Source: Oscillospiraceae bacterium
GTDB taxonomy: Bacteria; Bacillota; Clostridia; Oscillospirales; Oscillospiraceae
Direction of reading: 5' to 3'
Assembly (NCBI GenBank): GCA_902765595.1
Contig: CACXAQ010000001.1
Coordinates: 1-64,000, forward strand
DNA length: 64,000 nt
Below the pieces are notes generated by a model that saw nothing but the letters and a program-made list of their open reading frames with translations, did not search any database and was not told the origin of the DNA. Every line of letters starts with the position of its first letter. The first letter of the stretch is position 1. The translations under genes were made by a program, and so were the position numbers. Shown here in pieces: positions 1 through 8,533 of the stretch.

Positions 1-597
1 CTGCTCGCCGAGATGAAGAAGGACGACGGCACCTGGCGCACTTACGACGAGATGGTCGCCGACGGCAAGAAGCTGAAGGTCGAGGGCAACTGGGTCACCA
101 CCTACTGCGCCGACCACCCGGTGGATCAGGACACCGCCCAGGGCGAGCCCTTTGCCACCTACATGTACACCATCTTCCTGCCCGAGGTCTGCGTGGATAC
201 CCAGACCGGCAAGGTCAAGGTCGAGAAGTTCACCGCCGTCGCCGACGTGGGCACCATCATGAACAAGCTCCTGGTGGACGGCAACTTCTACGGCGGCCTG
301 ACCCAGGGCATCGGCCTGGCGCTGAGCGAGGACTTCGACGACCTCCAGAAGGAGACCAGCCTGCTGCGCTGCGGCATCCCGTATCCCAACGACGTTCCCG
401 ATGACATTGAGCTGCACTACAACGAGACCTACCGTCCCAACGGCCCCTACGGCGCCGCCGGCTGCGGCGAGGCCCCGCTGGATGCGCCGCACCCGGCCAT
501 CCTGAACGCCATCTACAACGCCACCGGCGCTCGCATCACCCGCATCCCGGCCCGCCCGGACAAGGTGCTCGCCGCGCTCAAGGCGCTGGAGAAGTAA
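1..597 (+). CDS. Xanthine dehydrogenase-family molybdopterin-binding subunit, C-terminal part
   Basis: The reading frame is open from base 1, so this is the 3' end of a gene that starts outside the window; 198 codons are visible. The end of the protein carries the conserved GPYGAAGCGEAP segment followed by the HPAI.NAIYNATG region. In xanthine dehydrogenase and aldehyde oxidoreductase large subunits this lies next to the molybdenum site and includes the catalytic glutamate. Such enzymes hydroxylate purines, aldehydes or N-heterocycles using a molybdenum pterin cofactor. The cofactor genes moaA and mogA and a maturation operon follow downstream, which fits. The substrate cannot be told from this fragment. 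Confidence 0.88.
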   Translation: MLAEMKKDDGTWRTYDEMVADGKKLKVEGNWVTTYCADHPVDQDTAQGEPFATYMYTIFLPEVCVDTQTGKVKVEKFTAVADVGTIMNKLLVDGNFYGGLTQGIGLALSEDFDDLQKETSLLRCGIPYPNDVPDDIELHYNETYRPNGPYGAAGCGEAPLDAPHPAILNAIYNATGARITRIPARPDKVLAALKALEK

Positions 598-600
598 TTC

Positions 601-629
601 TTTCCAAGCACAAATACCCGTGATATAAT
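601..629 (+). promoter_or_regulatory. Candidate promoter for the maturation operon
   Basis: A perfect TATAAT (624-629) stands 17 bases after a weak TTTCCA (601-606). It lies between the stop of the molybdenum subunit gene and the next operon. The -35 match is poor, so the call rests mainly on the -10 box. Confidence 0.4.
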
Positions 630-659
630 GGGGATGTGGGAGAATTCCCACATCCCCAT
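628..659 (+). terminator. 14-bp perfect hairpin, terminator or leader structure
   Basis: ATGGGGATGTGGGA pairs perfectly with TCCCACATCCCCAT around a GAAT loop. It follows the molybdenum subunit gene, but only TTTCTC comes after it, so termination may be weak. It would also form the first bases of any transcript from the TATAAT at 624. Confidence 0.5.
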
Positions 660-670
660 TTCTCAACGCC

Positions 671-728
671 GAATTCTTCGACAGGAGGGAGAGCCATGAG
701 AATTCTTCGACAGGAGGGAGAGCCATGA
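671..728 (+). repeat. 29-bp tandem duplication of a ribosome site and start codon
   Basis: Two identical 29-base units (671-699 and 700-728) follow each other directly. Each contains ACAGGAGGGAGAGCC followed by ATGA, so the ribosome binding site and start codon of the next gene are present twice. The second unit supplies the start used by the 764-residue protein. Confidence 0.95.
696..728 (+). CDS. Possible 10-residue leader peptide created by the duplication
   Basis: The ATG of the first repeat unit opens a short frame encoding MRILRQEGEP. Its TGA stop overlaps the ATG of the following large gene (ATGA). It has its own GGAGGG site at normal spacing, so translation is plausible. Termination would place ribosomes on the next start. 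Whether the peptide matters or is only a by-product of the duplication is unknown. Confidence 0.35.
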   Translation: MRILRQEGEP

Positions 729-3019
729 GCCAGATCCAGGAACGAGGCTCCACCCATGTTTATAAAGTCAACAAAATCTCCAGGGAAGAGATGGAGAGCA
801 TGGTGGCCCGCTGCGTCTATGAGCAGCCGCCTTTCTGCAGCGCGGCCTGTCCTCTAAAGCTGGACGTGCGCGCCATGCTCAAGGCGGCGGCGGACGGCAA
901 CTTCAAAAAGGCGCTGCAGCTGTATGAAAAGATCGCGCCCTTCCCGCTGATCCTGTCGCAGGGCTGTGAAGCGCCCTGCGAGGGCAAGTGCCGCCTGAAC
1001 GAGGTCGGCGACGGTCTGGCGATCCGCGAGATCGAGCGCGCCGTGGCCCGTTATGGCGAGCAGTTCCGGCTCGGCAGCGTGTTCCGCACGAGCAAGCGGC
1101 ATAAGACCGCCGTCTTCGGCTCCGGCCTCTTTGCGCTGCTGCTGGCGGGCGAGCTGGAAAAGAAAGCCTATCCCGTCACGGTTTTCTGCGAGGAAGCGGA
1201 TCCAGAGGCCTATCTGCGCAAGGCCGCGCCCTTCCTTGACGAGAGCGCCTTCGCCCTGGAGCTCAGGCGCTTGAAGGGCAAGGAGATCCGGTTCGTATGC
1301 GGCTGCCGCCTGAACGCGGCGTTTTATGAGCAGCAGAAGCCCGCCTTTGACGTGCTCTGCGCCTCGGACGAGGTCAGGGCGAGGCTCTTTCCGGACAGCG
1401 TCCCGGTCCCGGAGCTGATGATCTGCGAGGCCGAGCGCCTGGTCAGCGGCCCCACGGAGGGCGTGCTGGGCGCGGCCTTCGGCGCGAAAAAGGCGGCGCT
1501 GACGGTCGACCGTCTGGCGCAGAAGCTTGATCCGCGCAATACCCGCGGCCAGGAGGGCGCGACGGACAGCGCGCTCTATACCGATCTCTCGGAGGCGAAG
1601 GTGCTTTGCCGCGTCGCCGTCCCCGCGGGCGGCTATACGAAGGAGCAGGCCATCGAAGAGGCCGGGCGCTGCATCCAGTGCCACTGCGAGGAGTGCCTCA
1701 AGAGCTGCGCCTATCTGAAGCATTACAAAAAGCACCCCGGTCTGCTGGCCCGTGAGATCTACAACAACACCCAGATCATCATGGGCGACCATCAGCTCAA
1801 CAAGCCCATGAACGCCTGCTCGCTCTGCGGACAGTGCACGGTGGTCTGCCCCAACGGCTTTGATATGGCCCGCGTCTGCCACCTGGCGCGGCAGAACATG
1901 GTTTCCACGGATAAAATGCCCCTCGCGCCGCATGAGTTTGCGCTGCTGGACATGCTGTTTTCCAACGGCGACGCCTTCCTGGCGCGGCCGCAGCCTGGCT
2001 TTGCGAGCTGCCGCTATGTTTTTTTCCCCGGCTGCCAGGCGGCAGCCATCGCGCCGGAGACCGTCCGGGCGGCCTATGAGGACCTCTGCGCCAGACTCCC
2101 CGGCGGCGTGGCGCTGATGCTGGGCTGCTGCGGCGCGATCGCCGACTGGGCCGGCCGGATGGAGATGGCGCAGCAGGCGCATGAGTTCCTCGACCGGGAG
2201 CTGGCCCGCCTGGGCGATCCGATCGTGATCGCCGGCTGCCCGAGCTGCGCCAAAGAGCTGCGCGAGCACGGCGTGAAGGAGCTGCGCGGCATCTGGGACG
2301 TGCTGGAGGAGATCGGCCTGCCGGAGGGGGTCCATAAGCTGGAGCGACCGATGGCGCTGCATGATTCCTGCGGCGCGCGCGGAGACGCCGCGACCCAGGC
2401 GAGCATCCGCCGCCTGGCGGCCTCGCTCGGCGTGCGTCTGACGGACACGCCCTATTCCGGCGACCGCTCGCCCTGCTGCGGCTACGGCGGCCTTGCCGCC
2501 TACGCAAACCCGGAGGTGGCCGGCGAAATGACGGAGCAGTGCCTGGAGCGTTCCGATGCGCCCTATATCAGCTACTGTATGGCCTGTCGGGACCGCTTCG
2601 CCCGGAAGGGCCGGGAATCGAAACATATCCTGGAGCTCTGCTATGGCACCGACGCGGGCGCGCCGCCGGATATCAGCGAAAAGCGCCGGAACCGTCTGCA
2701 GCTGAAACGCTCGCTGCTGCAGGAACTCTGGCTGGAGGAGCCTATGGAAAGAAAACTGCCTTACACCCTGAACTGGACCGACGAGGCCAGAGAGATGATG
2801 GACCGGCGCATGATCCTCACGGAGGACGTGATCGCCGTGCTGAACGGCTTCCGGGAGACCGGGGAGGCGATCCTGGAAGGAGAGTCCGGGCTGCTGGTCG
2901 CTCGCCGGCGCCTTGGAAATGCCACCTTCTGGATAAAGTTCAGCCGGGAGGGGGAGAACATATACACCGTTCACCGGGCCTGGAGTCATCGCATGAACGT
3001 GGTAAAACGGGAGGGCTGA
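725..3019 (+). CDS. Pyridine nucleotide-disulfide oxidoreductase-like / dicluster Fe-S protein
   Basis: 764 residues. The N-terminal 100 residues resemble the Fe-S part of GltD-type proteins (cysteines around 38-42 and 80-88). A degenerate Rossmann stretch follows (GSGLFALLLAGEL, about 132-144) with little of the usual FAD/NAD domain left. Next comes a two-cluster ferredoxin region (CIQCHCEECLKSC and CSLCGQCTVVCP, about 318-380). Then there are two CCG domains of the heterodisulfide reductase type (FFPGCQ, GCCG, DSCGARGD, CCGYGG), with a short C-terminal extension. The family is known from operons that accompany molybdenum hydroxylases, which matches the context. It probably passes electrons; the exact reaction is not established. 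It is the first gene of a coupled operon. Confidence 0.8.
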   Translation: MSQIQERGSTHVYKVNKISREEMESMVARCVYEQPPFCSAACPLKLDVRAMLKAAADGNFKKALQLYEKIAPFPLILSQGCEAPCEGKCRLNEVGDGLAIREIERAVARYGEQFRLGSVFRTSKRHKTAVFGSGLFALLLAGELEKKAYPVTVFCEEADPEAYLRKAAPFLDESAFALELRRLKGKEIRFVCGCRLNAAFYEQQKPAFDVLCASDEVRARLFPDSVPVPELMICEAERLVSGPTEGVLGAAFGAKKAALTVDRLAQKLDPRNTRGQEGATDSALYTDLSEAKVLCRVAVPAGGYTKEQAIEEAGRCIQCHCEECLKSCAYLKHYKKHPGLLAREIYNNTQIIMGDHQLNKPMNACSLCGQCTVVCPNGFDMARVCHLARQNMVSTDKMPLAPHEFALLDMLFSNGDAFLARPQPGFASCRYVFFPGCQAAAIAPETVRAAYEDLCARLPGGVALMLGCCGAIADWAGRMEMAQQAHEFLDRELARLGDPIVIAGCPSCAKELREHGVKELRGIWDVLEEIGLPEGVHKLERPMALHDSCGARGDAATQASIRRLAASLGVRLTDTPYSGDRSPCCGYGGLAAYANPEVAGEMTEQCLERSDAPYISYCMACRDRFARKGRESKHILELCYGTDAGAPPDISEKRRNRLQLKRSLLQELWLEEPMERKLPYTLNWTDEAREMMDRRMILTEDVIAVLNGFRETGEAILEGESGLLVARRRLGNATFWIKFSREGENIYTVHRAWSHRMNVVKREG

Positions 3020-3022
3020 AGG

Positions 3023-3244
3023 ATGGCCGCTGAGAAGAATTACTATACCATCGACCCGGAAGGAAAGCTTACCTGCCTCAAGTGCGGCGTCCCCCTGGTA
3101 AAGGGCAAGGCCAAGTTCATGTACCTGGACAACGGCTTTCCCGTGGAACTGCCGGTCTGCCCGGTCTGCGGCTTTGTCTATGTGCCGGAGGAGCTGGCGC
3201 TGGGCAAGGTGGCGTCCGTCGAACGGGCGCTGGAGGACAAATGA
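3023..3244 (+). CDS. DVU_1557-family small redox protein
   Basis: 73 residues, starting three bases after the preceding stop. Two CxxC pairs (CLKC near residue 20 and CPVC near residue 48) suggest a zinc ribbon or rubredoxin-like metal site. The VELPVCPVCGF segment is typical of this small family, which is found beside molybdenum hydroxylase maturation genes. The end overlaps the next start by four bases (ATGA), so translation is likely coupled. The function is inferred from the neighbourhood only. Confidence 0.7.
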   Translation: MAAEKNYYTIDPEGKLTCLKCGVPLVKGKAKFMYLDNGFPVELPVCPVCGFVYVPEELALGKVASVERALEDK

Positions 3245-3753
3245 ACGGCCATCCCGGTGGGCAGGAGCATACCCGCCGTATGCTGGAACTGGCCGCACTG
3301 CCGCAGGGGGCGCGTATGCTCGACATGGGCGCGGGCGCGGGCGAAACACTCCGCCTGCTGCGCGAGAGCGGCTTTGACGCCGTCGGGATCGACCTGTCGC
3401 CGCGCACACCGGAGGTGCTGCAGGGCGACTTTCTCCGCGCACCGTTTCCGGACGGGAGCTTTGACGCGGTGCTCAGTCAGTGCGCGTTCTTCGTCTCCGG
3501 GGATGCAGCGGGGGCGCTGCGGGAGGCGCACAGGCTCCTCGCCCCCGGCGCCAAGCTCTTGCTGTCGGACGTGTTTTTTGAAGACCCGGCGGCGCTTTTG
3601 GAACTTGCGGGCTTTGCCCTTTTGCACAGCGAGGACCTCACGCCACAGTGGCGGGAGTATTATCTGGAGGCGCTGTGGCGGGAGGAAACGGACTGCTGCG
3701 CCCTGCCGAAGGGAAAGTGCGGCTATTGGCTGCTGATTGCGGAAAGGAGATAA
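3241..3753 (+). CDS. SAM-dependent methyltransferase, DVU_1556 type
   Basis: 170 residues. A class I methyltransferase fold is indicated by motif I LDMGAGAGETL (about residues 28-38), an acidic VGIDLS strand end, and FDAVLSQCAFF (motif IV region). The start is chosen at the ATG overlapping the previous stop. Two cysteines (DCCALPKGKC) sit near the C-terminus. This family accompanies the TrsS radical SAM protein in molybdenum hydroxylase gene sets. The substrate is unknown; a pterin, selenium or sulfur intermediate would be a guess. Confidence 0.72.
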   Translation: MNGHPGGQEHTRRMLELAALPQGARMLDMGAGAGETLRLLRESGFDAVGIDLSPRTPEVLQGDFLRAPFPDGSFDAVLSQCAFFVSGDAAGALREAHRLLAPGAKLLLSDVFFEDPAALLELAGFALLHSEDLTPQWREYYLEALWREETDCCALPKGKCGYWLLIAERR

Positions 3754-3755
3754 GG

Positions 3756-4181
3756 ATGGATCTGTTTGACAGAGTGATGGAGCTGAGCCGTTACGGCTAT
3801 TTCTGCGGCCAGATCCTGGCAATCCTGATGCTGGAGACCGTGGGGGAGGAAAACCCCGGGCTTGTGAAGGCCATGGGCGGCCTCAACGGCGGCGTGGGCT
3901 TTTCCCAGAACTGCTGCGGCTGCATGACCGGCGGCGCCTGCCTGATCTCCTGGTTCACCGGCAAGGGCGAGGACACCGGCTATGACGACCCGCAGCACAA
4001 GCCGGCGCTGGGAGAGTTCACCCAATGGTTCGAGGAGGAGATGACCGCCGACTACGGCGGCATCGACTGCCGCGACATCACCCGCGGCAATCCCGCCAAG
4101 CGCGTGGAATACTGCCCGCAGATCATTGCGGCCACCTATGAGAAATGTATGGAGATCCTGTCGGAGCGAGGCTTGTTATGA
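3756..4181 (+). CDS. C-GCAxxG-C-C family protein, DVU_1555 type
   Basis: 141 residues, preceded by GGAAAGGAG. The conserved cysteines are in the family arrangement: YFCGQIL near residue 14, then CCGCMTGGAC near residue 52, and further cysteines at CRDIT and EYCPQI. Members are thought to bind a redox centre and are often found with oxidoreductases. Its end overlaps the radical SAM gene start (ATGA), placing it in the same translationally coupled operon. No biochemical function is established. Confidence 0.75.
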   Translation: MDLFDRVMELSRYGYFCGQILAILMLETVGEENPGLVKAMGGLNGGVGFSQNCCGCMTGGACLISWFTGKGEDTGYDDPQHKPALGEFTQWFEEEMTADYGGIDCRDITRGNPAKRVEYCPQIIAATYEKCMEILSERGLL

Positions 4182-5497
4182 TTATCGGAAAAACCAAAAG
4201 CGTCTGCCCCGTCTGTCTGCGCGTCGTGGACGCGCAAAAGCGTTCGGAGAAGGACGGGATCTATCTTGACAAGCGCTGTGCTGAGCACGGCGCTTTCTCC
4301 GCATTGATCTGGGAGGGCGATCTGGCCTCCTATCTCCGCTGGAACAGCGAGAATAACGCCGTCGATCCGCCGCGCCAGGGGCGGACGCCGGAAAAGGGCT
4401 GCCCCAACGACTGCGGCCTCTGCACCGAGCATCTGCGCAAGGGCTGCTGCATGCTGCTGGAGCTGACAAAGCGCTGCAACCTGCGCTGCCCGGTCTGCTT
4501 TGCCGCCGCAGGGGAGGACGCCGCGCCGGATCTTTCGCTTGCGGAGATCGAAAAGCAATACGATTACCTGATGGCCCACGGGGGGCCCTTCAACATCCAG
4601 CTCTCCGGCGGCGAGCCCACGATGCGGGATGATCTGCCCCGGATCATCCGCATGGGGCGGGAGAAAGGCTTCACCTTTTTCCAGCTCAACACCAACGGCC
4701 TGCGCCTGGCCGCGGAGCCGGGCTATGCCGAAACGCTCCGGGAGAGTGGACTCGACACCGTGTTCCTGCAGTTTGATGCGCTCGACGACTCGGTCTATAG
4801 AATGCTGCGCGGCCGAGCCCTGCTGGAGGAAAAAAAGCGCTGCATCGAAGCCTGCGCCGCGGCGGGTCTGGGCATCGTGCTGGTCCCGGTGATCGCGCGC
4901 GGCGTGAACGAGGATCAGGTCGGCGCAATTTTGCGTTTTGCGCTGGAAAAGGCCCCCGCCGTCCGCGGCGTCCACTTTCAGCCCCTGAGCTATTTCGGCC
5001 GCTGCGCGCTGAAGCGTCCGGAGCGCCCGATCACGATCCCGAAGCTCCTGGCCCTGATCGAAGAGCAGACGGAGGGAATGCTGCACGCCTCCGATTTCTA
5101 CGGCGGCGGGGCGGAGAGCGCCTACTGTTCCTTCCATGCCAGCTATCGCATCAGGGAGGACGGCAGCCTGAAGCCCCTGCCACGCCGGCAGAGCGGCGGC
5201 TGCTGCTGCACCAGCTCCGACGATTCCCGTACCTCCGTAGCCGACCAGTGGAGCGGCTTTGTGCCCGCCTTTGACGGAGATGACGCCCTCACCGAGACCT
5301 CCGCGCTGGACGCCTTTCTGGAGCAGGCGCGGCGCAGCACCTTCGCCGTGTCCGGCATGGTGTTTCAGGACGCGTGGAACCTGGATCTGGAGAGGCTCCG
5401 CCGCTGCCACATCTGCGAGGTCGACAGCCGTTACGGCATGGTGCCCTTCTGCGCCTATAATCTGACGAATCAAAACGGGGAGGCACTTTATCGATGA
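4178..5497 (+). CDS. trsS: Radical SAM protein, TrsS type
   Basis: 439 residues. The radical SAM cluster motif CNLRCPVC (C-x3-C-x2-C) is near residue 107, followed by the SGGEPTMRDD motif that helps bind SAM. An N-terminal zinc-ribbon-like CPVC and CAEHG pair and a further CPNDCGLC stretch precede it, as in TrsS and the related tetraether-type radical SAM proteins. A cysteine run (GGCCCTSS) lies near residue 345. Some family members carry selenocysteine, but no in-frame TGA is needed here. It overlaps both neighbours by four bases. A role in building or modifying the molybdenum hydroxylase is inferred from conserved gene order. Confidence 0.75.
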   Translation: MIIGKTKSVCPVCLRVVDAQKRSEKDGIYLDKRCAEHGAFSALIWEGDLASYLRWNSENNAVDPPRQGRTPEKGCPNDCGLCTEHLRKGCCMLLELTKRCNLRCPVCFAAAGEDAAPDLSLAEIEKQYDYLMAHGGPFNIQLSGGEPTMRDDLPRIIRMGREKGFTFFQLNTNGLRLAAEPGYAETLRESGLDTVFLQFDALDDSVYRMLRGRALLEEKKRCIEACAAAGLGIVLVPVIARGVNEDQVGAILRFALEKAPAVRGVHFQPLSYFGRCALKRPERPITIPKLLALIEEQTEGMLHASDFYGGGAESAYCSFHASYRIREDGSLKPLPRRQSGGCCCTSSDDSRTSVADQWSGFVPAFDGDDALTETSALDAFLEQARRSTFAVSGMVFQDAWNLDLERLRRCHICEVDSRYGMVPFCAYNLTNQNGEALYR

Positions 5498-6669
5498 GTC
5501 TTTCCCGGATCAACACCCTTCTCCTTGCGCAGGAGGGACTGGGGAGCGTTACAAGGGCGAGTATCGAGAAAATGCAGCTTCAGAAGCTCAATGCCCTGCT
5601 CATGCGCGAAAAAGAGCGGGGCGGCTTCTACCGCGAGCTGCCCGGTCATCTCGATTCTCTTCCCGAGCTTGCTTCTCTCCCCTTTACGACGGACGAGGAT
5701 CTGGCGCATTACGCGCCGGGGCTGCTGCTCTGCTCCCAGGCGGAGATCCAGCGCGTGCTCTCCGACGCGACCTCCGGCACCACCGGCGCGGCCAAGCGCG
5801 TGTTCTATACCGAGGCCGACTGCGAGCATACCATCGAGCTCTTTATGGCAGGGCAGGGAGAACTGATCTTTCCCGGCAGCGTCACGATGATCTGCTTCCC
5901 CTTCTCCGGACCCCACGGTCTCGGGGAGCTGATCGCGGAGGCGATCGAGCGCCTGGGCGCGAGGCCGCTCCGGCTCGGCGTCGGGCTCACCTACGGTGAA
6001 TATGCCGCCGTACTGAAAAGCGAAAGACCGGATACCTTTGTCGGCATGCCGGTACAGCTCCTCTCGATGCTGCGCGTCTGCGGGCGGGGCAGTCTGCGGC
6101 GGGCCCTCATCAGCGGCGACGCCTGCCCCGACGCCGTGCTCAGAGGCTGCGAGGCGATCCTCCAAAGCCGTCTCTTTCCACACTACGGTTCCCGGGAGAT
6201 GGCGCTGGGCGGTGCAATCACCTGCCCCGCCCACGAGGGGATGCACCTGCGGGAAAACCATGTGATCGCCGAGATCGTGGACGAGCATGGCCGCCCGCTC
6301 CCGCCGGGCGAGACCGGGGAACTGGTCATCACCACCATCGGCATGGAGGCCATGCCTTTGATCCGCTACCGCACCGGCGACTATACCCGCGTGATCCCGG
6401 GAAAGTGCCCCTGCGGCAGCGAAGTACTGCGGCTGGATACCGTGCGCCGGAAGGAAACGGCGGAGCTGGCCGCGCTGGACGAGAAGCTGTTTTCGCTGCC
6501 CTTCGTTGCCGATTACCGGGCGGAGAGACGAAACGGACGGCTGTATCTTCAGATCCTGACATGCGGCGAGGGCGCGCTGCCAGCCCTTGACGCCGAAACA
6601 GAAGCACGCCCGGCGAGACCGGAAGACCGCAGCCTGTATGCAGGGAAAAGAAAGGTGGAGGAAACATGA
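5494..6669 (+). CDS. AMP-dependent CoA ligase-like protein, DVU_1553 type
   Basis: 391 residues, shorter than ordinary acyl-CoA ligases and similar in length to phenylacetate-CoA ligase-like proteins. The ATP-binding segment SDATSGTTGAAKR (about residues 86-98) and the adenylate-forming motif YRTGDYT (about 291-297) are present, with a CPCGS metal-binding turn nearby. It lies in the coupled maturation operon, overlapping its neighbours by four bases at each side. It probably adenylates a carboxylate, but the substrate is not known. Confidence 0.72.
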   Translation: MSLSRINTLLLAQEGLGSVTRASIEKMQLQKLNALLMREKERGGFYRELPGHLDSLPELASLPFTTDEDLAHYAPGLLLCSQAEIQRVLSDATSGTTGAAKRVFYTEADCEHTIELFMAGQGELIFPGSVTMICFPFSGPHGLGELIAEAIERLGARPLRLGVGLTYGEYAAVLKSERPDTFVGMPVQLLSMLRVCGRGSLRRALISGDACPDAVLRGCEAILQSRLFPHYGSREMALGGAITCPAHEGMHLRENHVIAEIVDEHGRPLPPGETGELVITTIGMEAMPLIRYRTGDYTRVIPGKCPCGSEVLRLDTVRRKETAELAALDEKLFSLPFVADYRAERRNGRLYLQILTCGEGALPALDAETEARPARPEDRSLYAGKRKVEET

Positions 6670-7439
6670 CGGAAATCCAAAAGAAACAGACGGAAGATAG
6701 CTGCTGCTGTCCGCCTTCTCCCGCGCCGGACAGGACGCCGCACAAAACGGGCTGCCTCCTGTGCGGCAAACCCCTGCGTTATTTCAAGGAAACAAAGCCG
6801 CTCCGCTGCGCGATCTGCGGAAAAGAGGCCGACGCGAACTGTACCTGTGAAGACGGCCACTTCGTATGCGACAACTGCCACGAGTCTTCGTCCATCGCCT
6901 TCTTCGTTCCACTCCTGCTTGCCAGTGCGGAAAAAGACCCGCTCGAACTCTTCGAGCGGGTGATCGCGCTGCGTCAGGTGCACATGCACGGGCCGGAGCA
7001 CCATATCATCGTCCCCTGTGTGCTGCTGACCGCCTACCGCAACAACGGCGGGGCAATCGATCTGGAGCCTGCGCTGAAGGAGGCGGTGCGCCGCGCCTCC
7101 CAGGTGCCGGGCGGCACCTGCGGCTACTGGGGCGTCTGCGGTGCGGCGGCCGGCGCCGGAATTTACATGAGTATTCTGACAGGTTCCAATCCCGTGCATA
7201 AGGACGCCTGGCCGATCCCGCAGCGGCTCGTCGCCGACATTCTCAATACGCTGGCCGACGTGGGCGGACCCCGCTGCTGCAAGCGCACCGGCCGCCTCGC
7301 CATCACGCGCGCCGCGGCCTTCACCGAGGAGCTTCTGGGAGTGGAGATGCCGCTCGGCAAGGTCGCATGCCGCTATTTCCATGAAAACCGGGAATGCCTC
7401 TTCCGGGATTGCCCCTATTTCCCCGCGCGTCTGGCTTGA
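6666..7439 (+). CDS. DUF5714 domain protein, Cys-rich
   Basis: 257 residues. An N-terminal cysteine-rich part (DSCCCPP, CLLCGKPL, CAICGKEADANC, CDNCHE) looks like paired zinc ribbons. It is followed by a helical domain containing GGTCGYWGVCGAAAGAG, and a C-terminal C-x6-C-x4-C cluster (CRYFHENRECLFRDCPYF). This layout matches DUF5714 proteins, which occur with radical SAM enzymes. It is the last gene of the operon and is followed by a strong terminator. Its function is unknown; a redox or metal-binding partner of the radical SAM protein is an inference. Confidence 0.7.
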   Translation: MTEIQKKQTEDSCCCPPSPAPDRTPHKTGCLLCGKPLRYFKETKPLRCAICGKEADANCTCEDGHFVCDNCHESSSIAFFVPLLLASAEKDPLELFERVIALRQVHMHGPEHHIIVPCVLLTAYRNNGGAIDLEPALKEAVRRASQVPGGTCGYWGVCGAAAGAGIYMSILTGSNPVHKDAWPIPQRLVADILNTLADVGGPRCCKRTGRLAITRAAAFTEELLGVEMPLGKVACRYFHENRECLFRDCPYFPARLA

Positions 7440-7480
7440 GAAAACCGGACACCATCAGGGAGTCTGCATGAAGAAAACAG

Positions 7481-7529
7481 AACAGCAGGAAACAGGACCA
7501 CTCAAACGGCGATCCTGTTTCCTGCTGTT
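7481..7529 (+). terminator. Strong hairpin terminator of the maturation operon
   Basis: A 17-bp perfect stem (AACAGCAGGAAACAGGA with its complement at 7513-7529) encloses a 15-base loop and runs into TTGTCT. It lies just after the last gene of the operon. Confidence 0.75.
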
Positions 7530-7776
7530 TTGTCTGGAGAAAGACTGATTGACTGCGAGCGCCGCAGGGAGAGTCGGATGCTGCCTTGCCCGATCACCGG
7601 AACCGGTTTATCGCAGATGAGCGCCGTTGGCATCTGACATACGACCGATTGATTGCATCTGGCGCGGCCAAAGGCGCTGCAGGCACAATGGCCGAAAGAG
7701 CCTGAAAAAGCAAGGCTTTTCGCGGGACGCGGCGACAAGGCGCGGGACGCACGGAACCAGATTCTTAAAATCAGGA

Positions 7777-7962
7777 ATCCCCCAGCACGATGGGCAGGAT
7801 CACAGCGTTTGCCAGGCCGTGGGGCGTGTTGTACAGACCGCCCAGGGTGTGGGCGATGGCGTGGACCTTGCCCACGCCCGCCCGGGTGAAGGCGAAGCCC
7901 GCTTCGTAGGAGGCGATCAGCATCTGGGTGCGGGCCGCCTCTCCGCCTGAGAGCTTCTTCGC
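7777..7962 (-). pseudogene. Iron-containing alcohol dehydrogenase fragment
   Basis: About 61 codons on the minus strand resemble the metal-binding core of group III iron alcohol dehydrogenases: ASYEAGFAFTRAGVG, then HAIAHTLGG and NTPHGLANAVILP. The HxxxH and the later histidine bind iron in intact enzymes. The fragment stops after LPIVLGDS and its upstream side has no matching N-terminal domain, so it is a remnant. The rest of 7530-8086 shows nothing coding. Confidence 0.72.
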
Positions 7963-8086
7963 ACGGTGGTGGCCTTTTCCGGGGAAGGGGAAGACGGCAC
8001 ACGCTTCCGCCGGCAATTCATGATCCGCTTTCTCACGCGGGGCGGATAATAAAGAAGATAGCTCGACGTGAGCGGTATCCGCTGCG

Positions 8087-8533
8087 CTATTCAACGATCT
8101 GAACCGGATCGCCCGCCTTGGCGGCGCCCTCTTCCAGAACGCGCACAAAAATGCCCTCCCGGGGCATGACACAGTCTCCAGCCTGCCGTCGGATCGCGCA
8201 GTCGGCGTGACATTCCTTGCCGATCTGCGTCACTTCACACAGCGCAGACCCGACGCGCAGCTTTGTCCCGACGGGGAGCTGATAGAGGCACAGCCCCTCA
8301 CAGAGGATGTTTTCCGCAAAGGCGCCGGGGAAAAGCCGGATGCTGATCCGCTCCTGCAGCTTTGCCACGCTCTCCGCCCCCAGCAGACTGACCTGCCTGT
8401 GCCAGTCGCCGGCATGGGCGTCGCCCGGGACGCCCACATGGGGGACCAGACGGATCTCCTCCACGGGATGCTTTTGCTGCCCCTTCTTTTCACTGATGCA
8501 TACAGCCTTGATGACGGCAGATGCTCCTCTCAT
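8087..8533 (-). CDS. MOSC domain protein
   Basis: 148 residues. The start is the ATG overlapping the stop of mogA (ATGA). The sequence follows the MOSC pattern: a VPGDAHAGDWHRQVSLL strand near residue 34, the central ENILCEGL region, and a C-terminal GDCVMPREGIFVRVL. MOSC domains carry sulfur or bind molybdenum cofactor derivatives. It is the third gene of a moaA-mogA-MOSC operon, opposite in strand to the molybdenum hydroxylase cluster, so a role in cofactor delivery or sulfuration is likely. Confidence 0.82.
   Translation of the reverse strand: MRGASAVIKAVCISEKKGQQKHPVEEIRLVPHVGVPGDAHAGDWHRQVSLLGAESVAKLQERISIRLFPGAFAENILCEGLCLYQLPVGTKLRVGSALCEVTQIGKECHADCAIRRQAGDCVMPREGIFVRVLEEGAAKAGDPVQIVE

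Noticed and set aside
4178..5497. Selenocysteine in the TrsS-like protein
   Set aside because: The frame has no internal TGA, and cysteines occupy the expected cluster positions.
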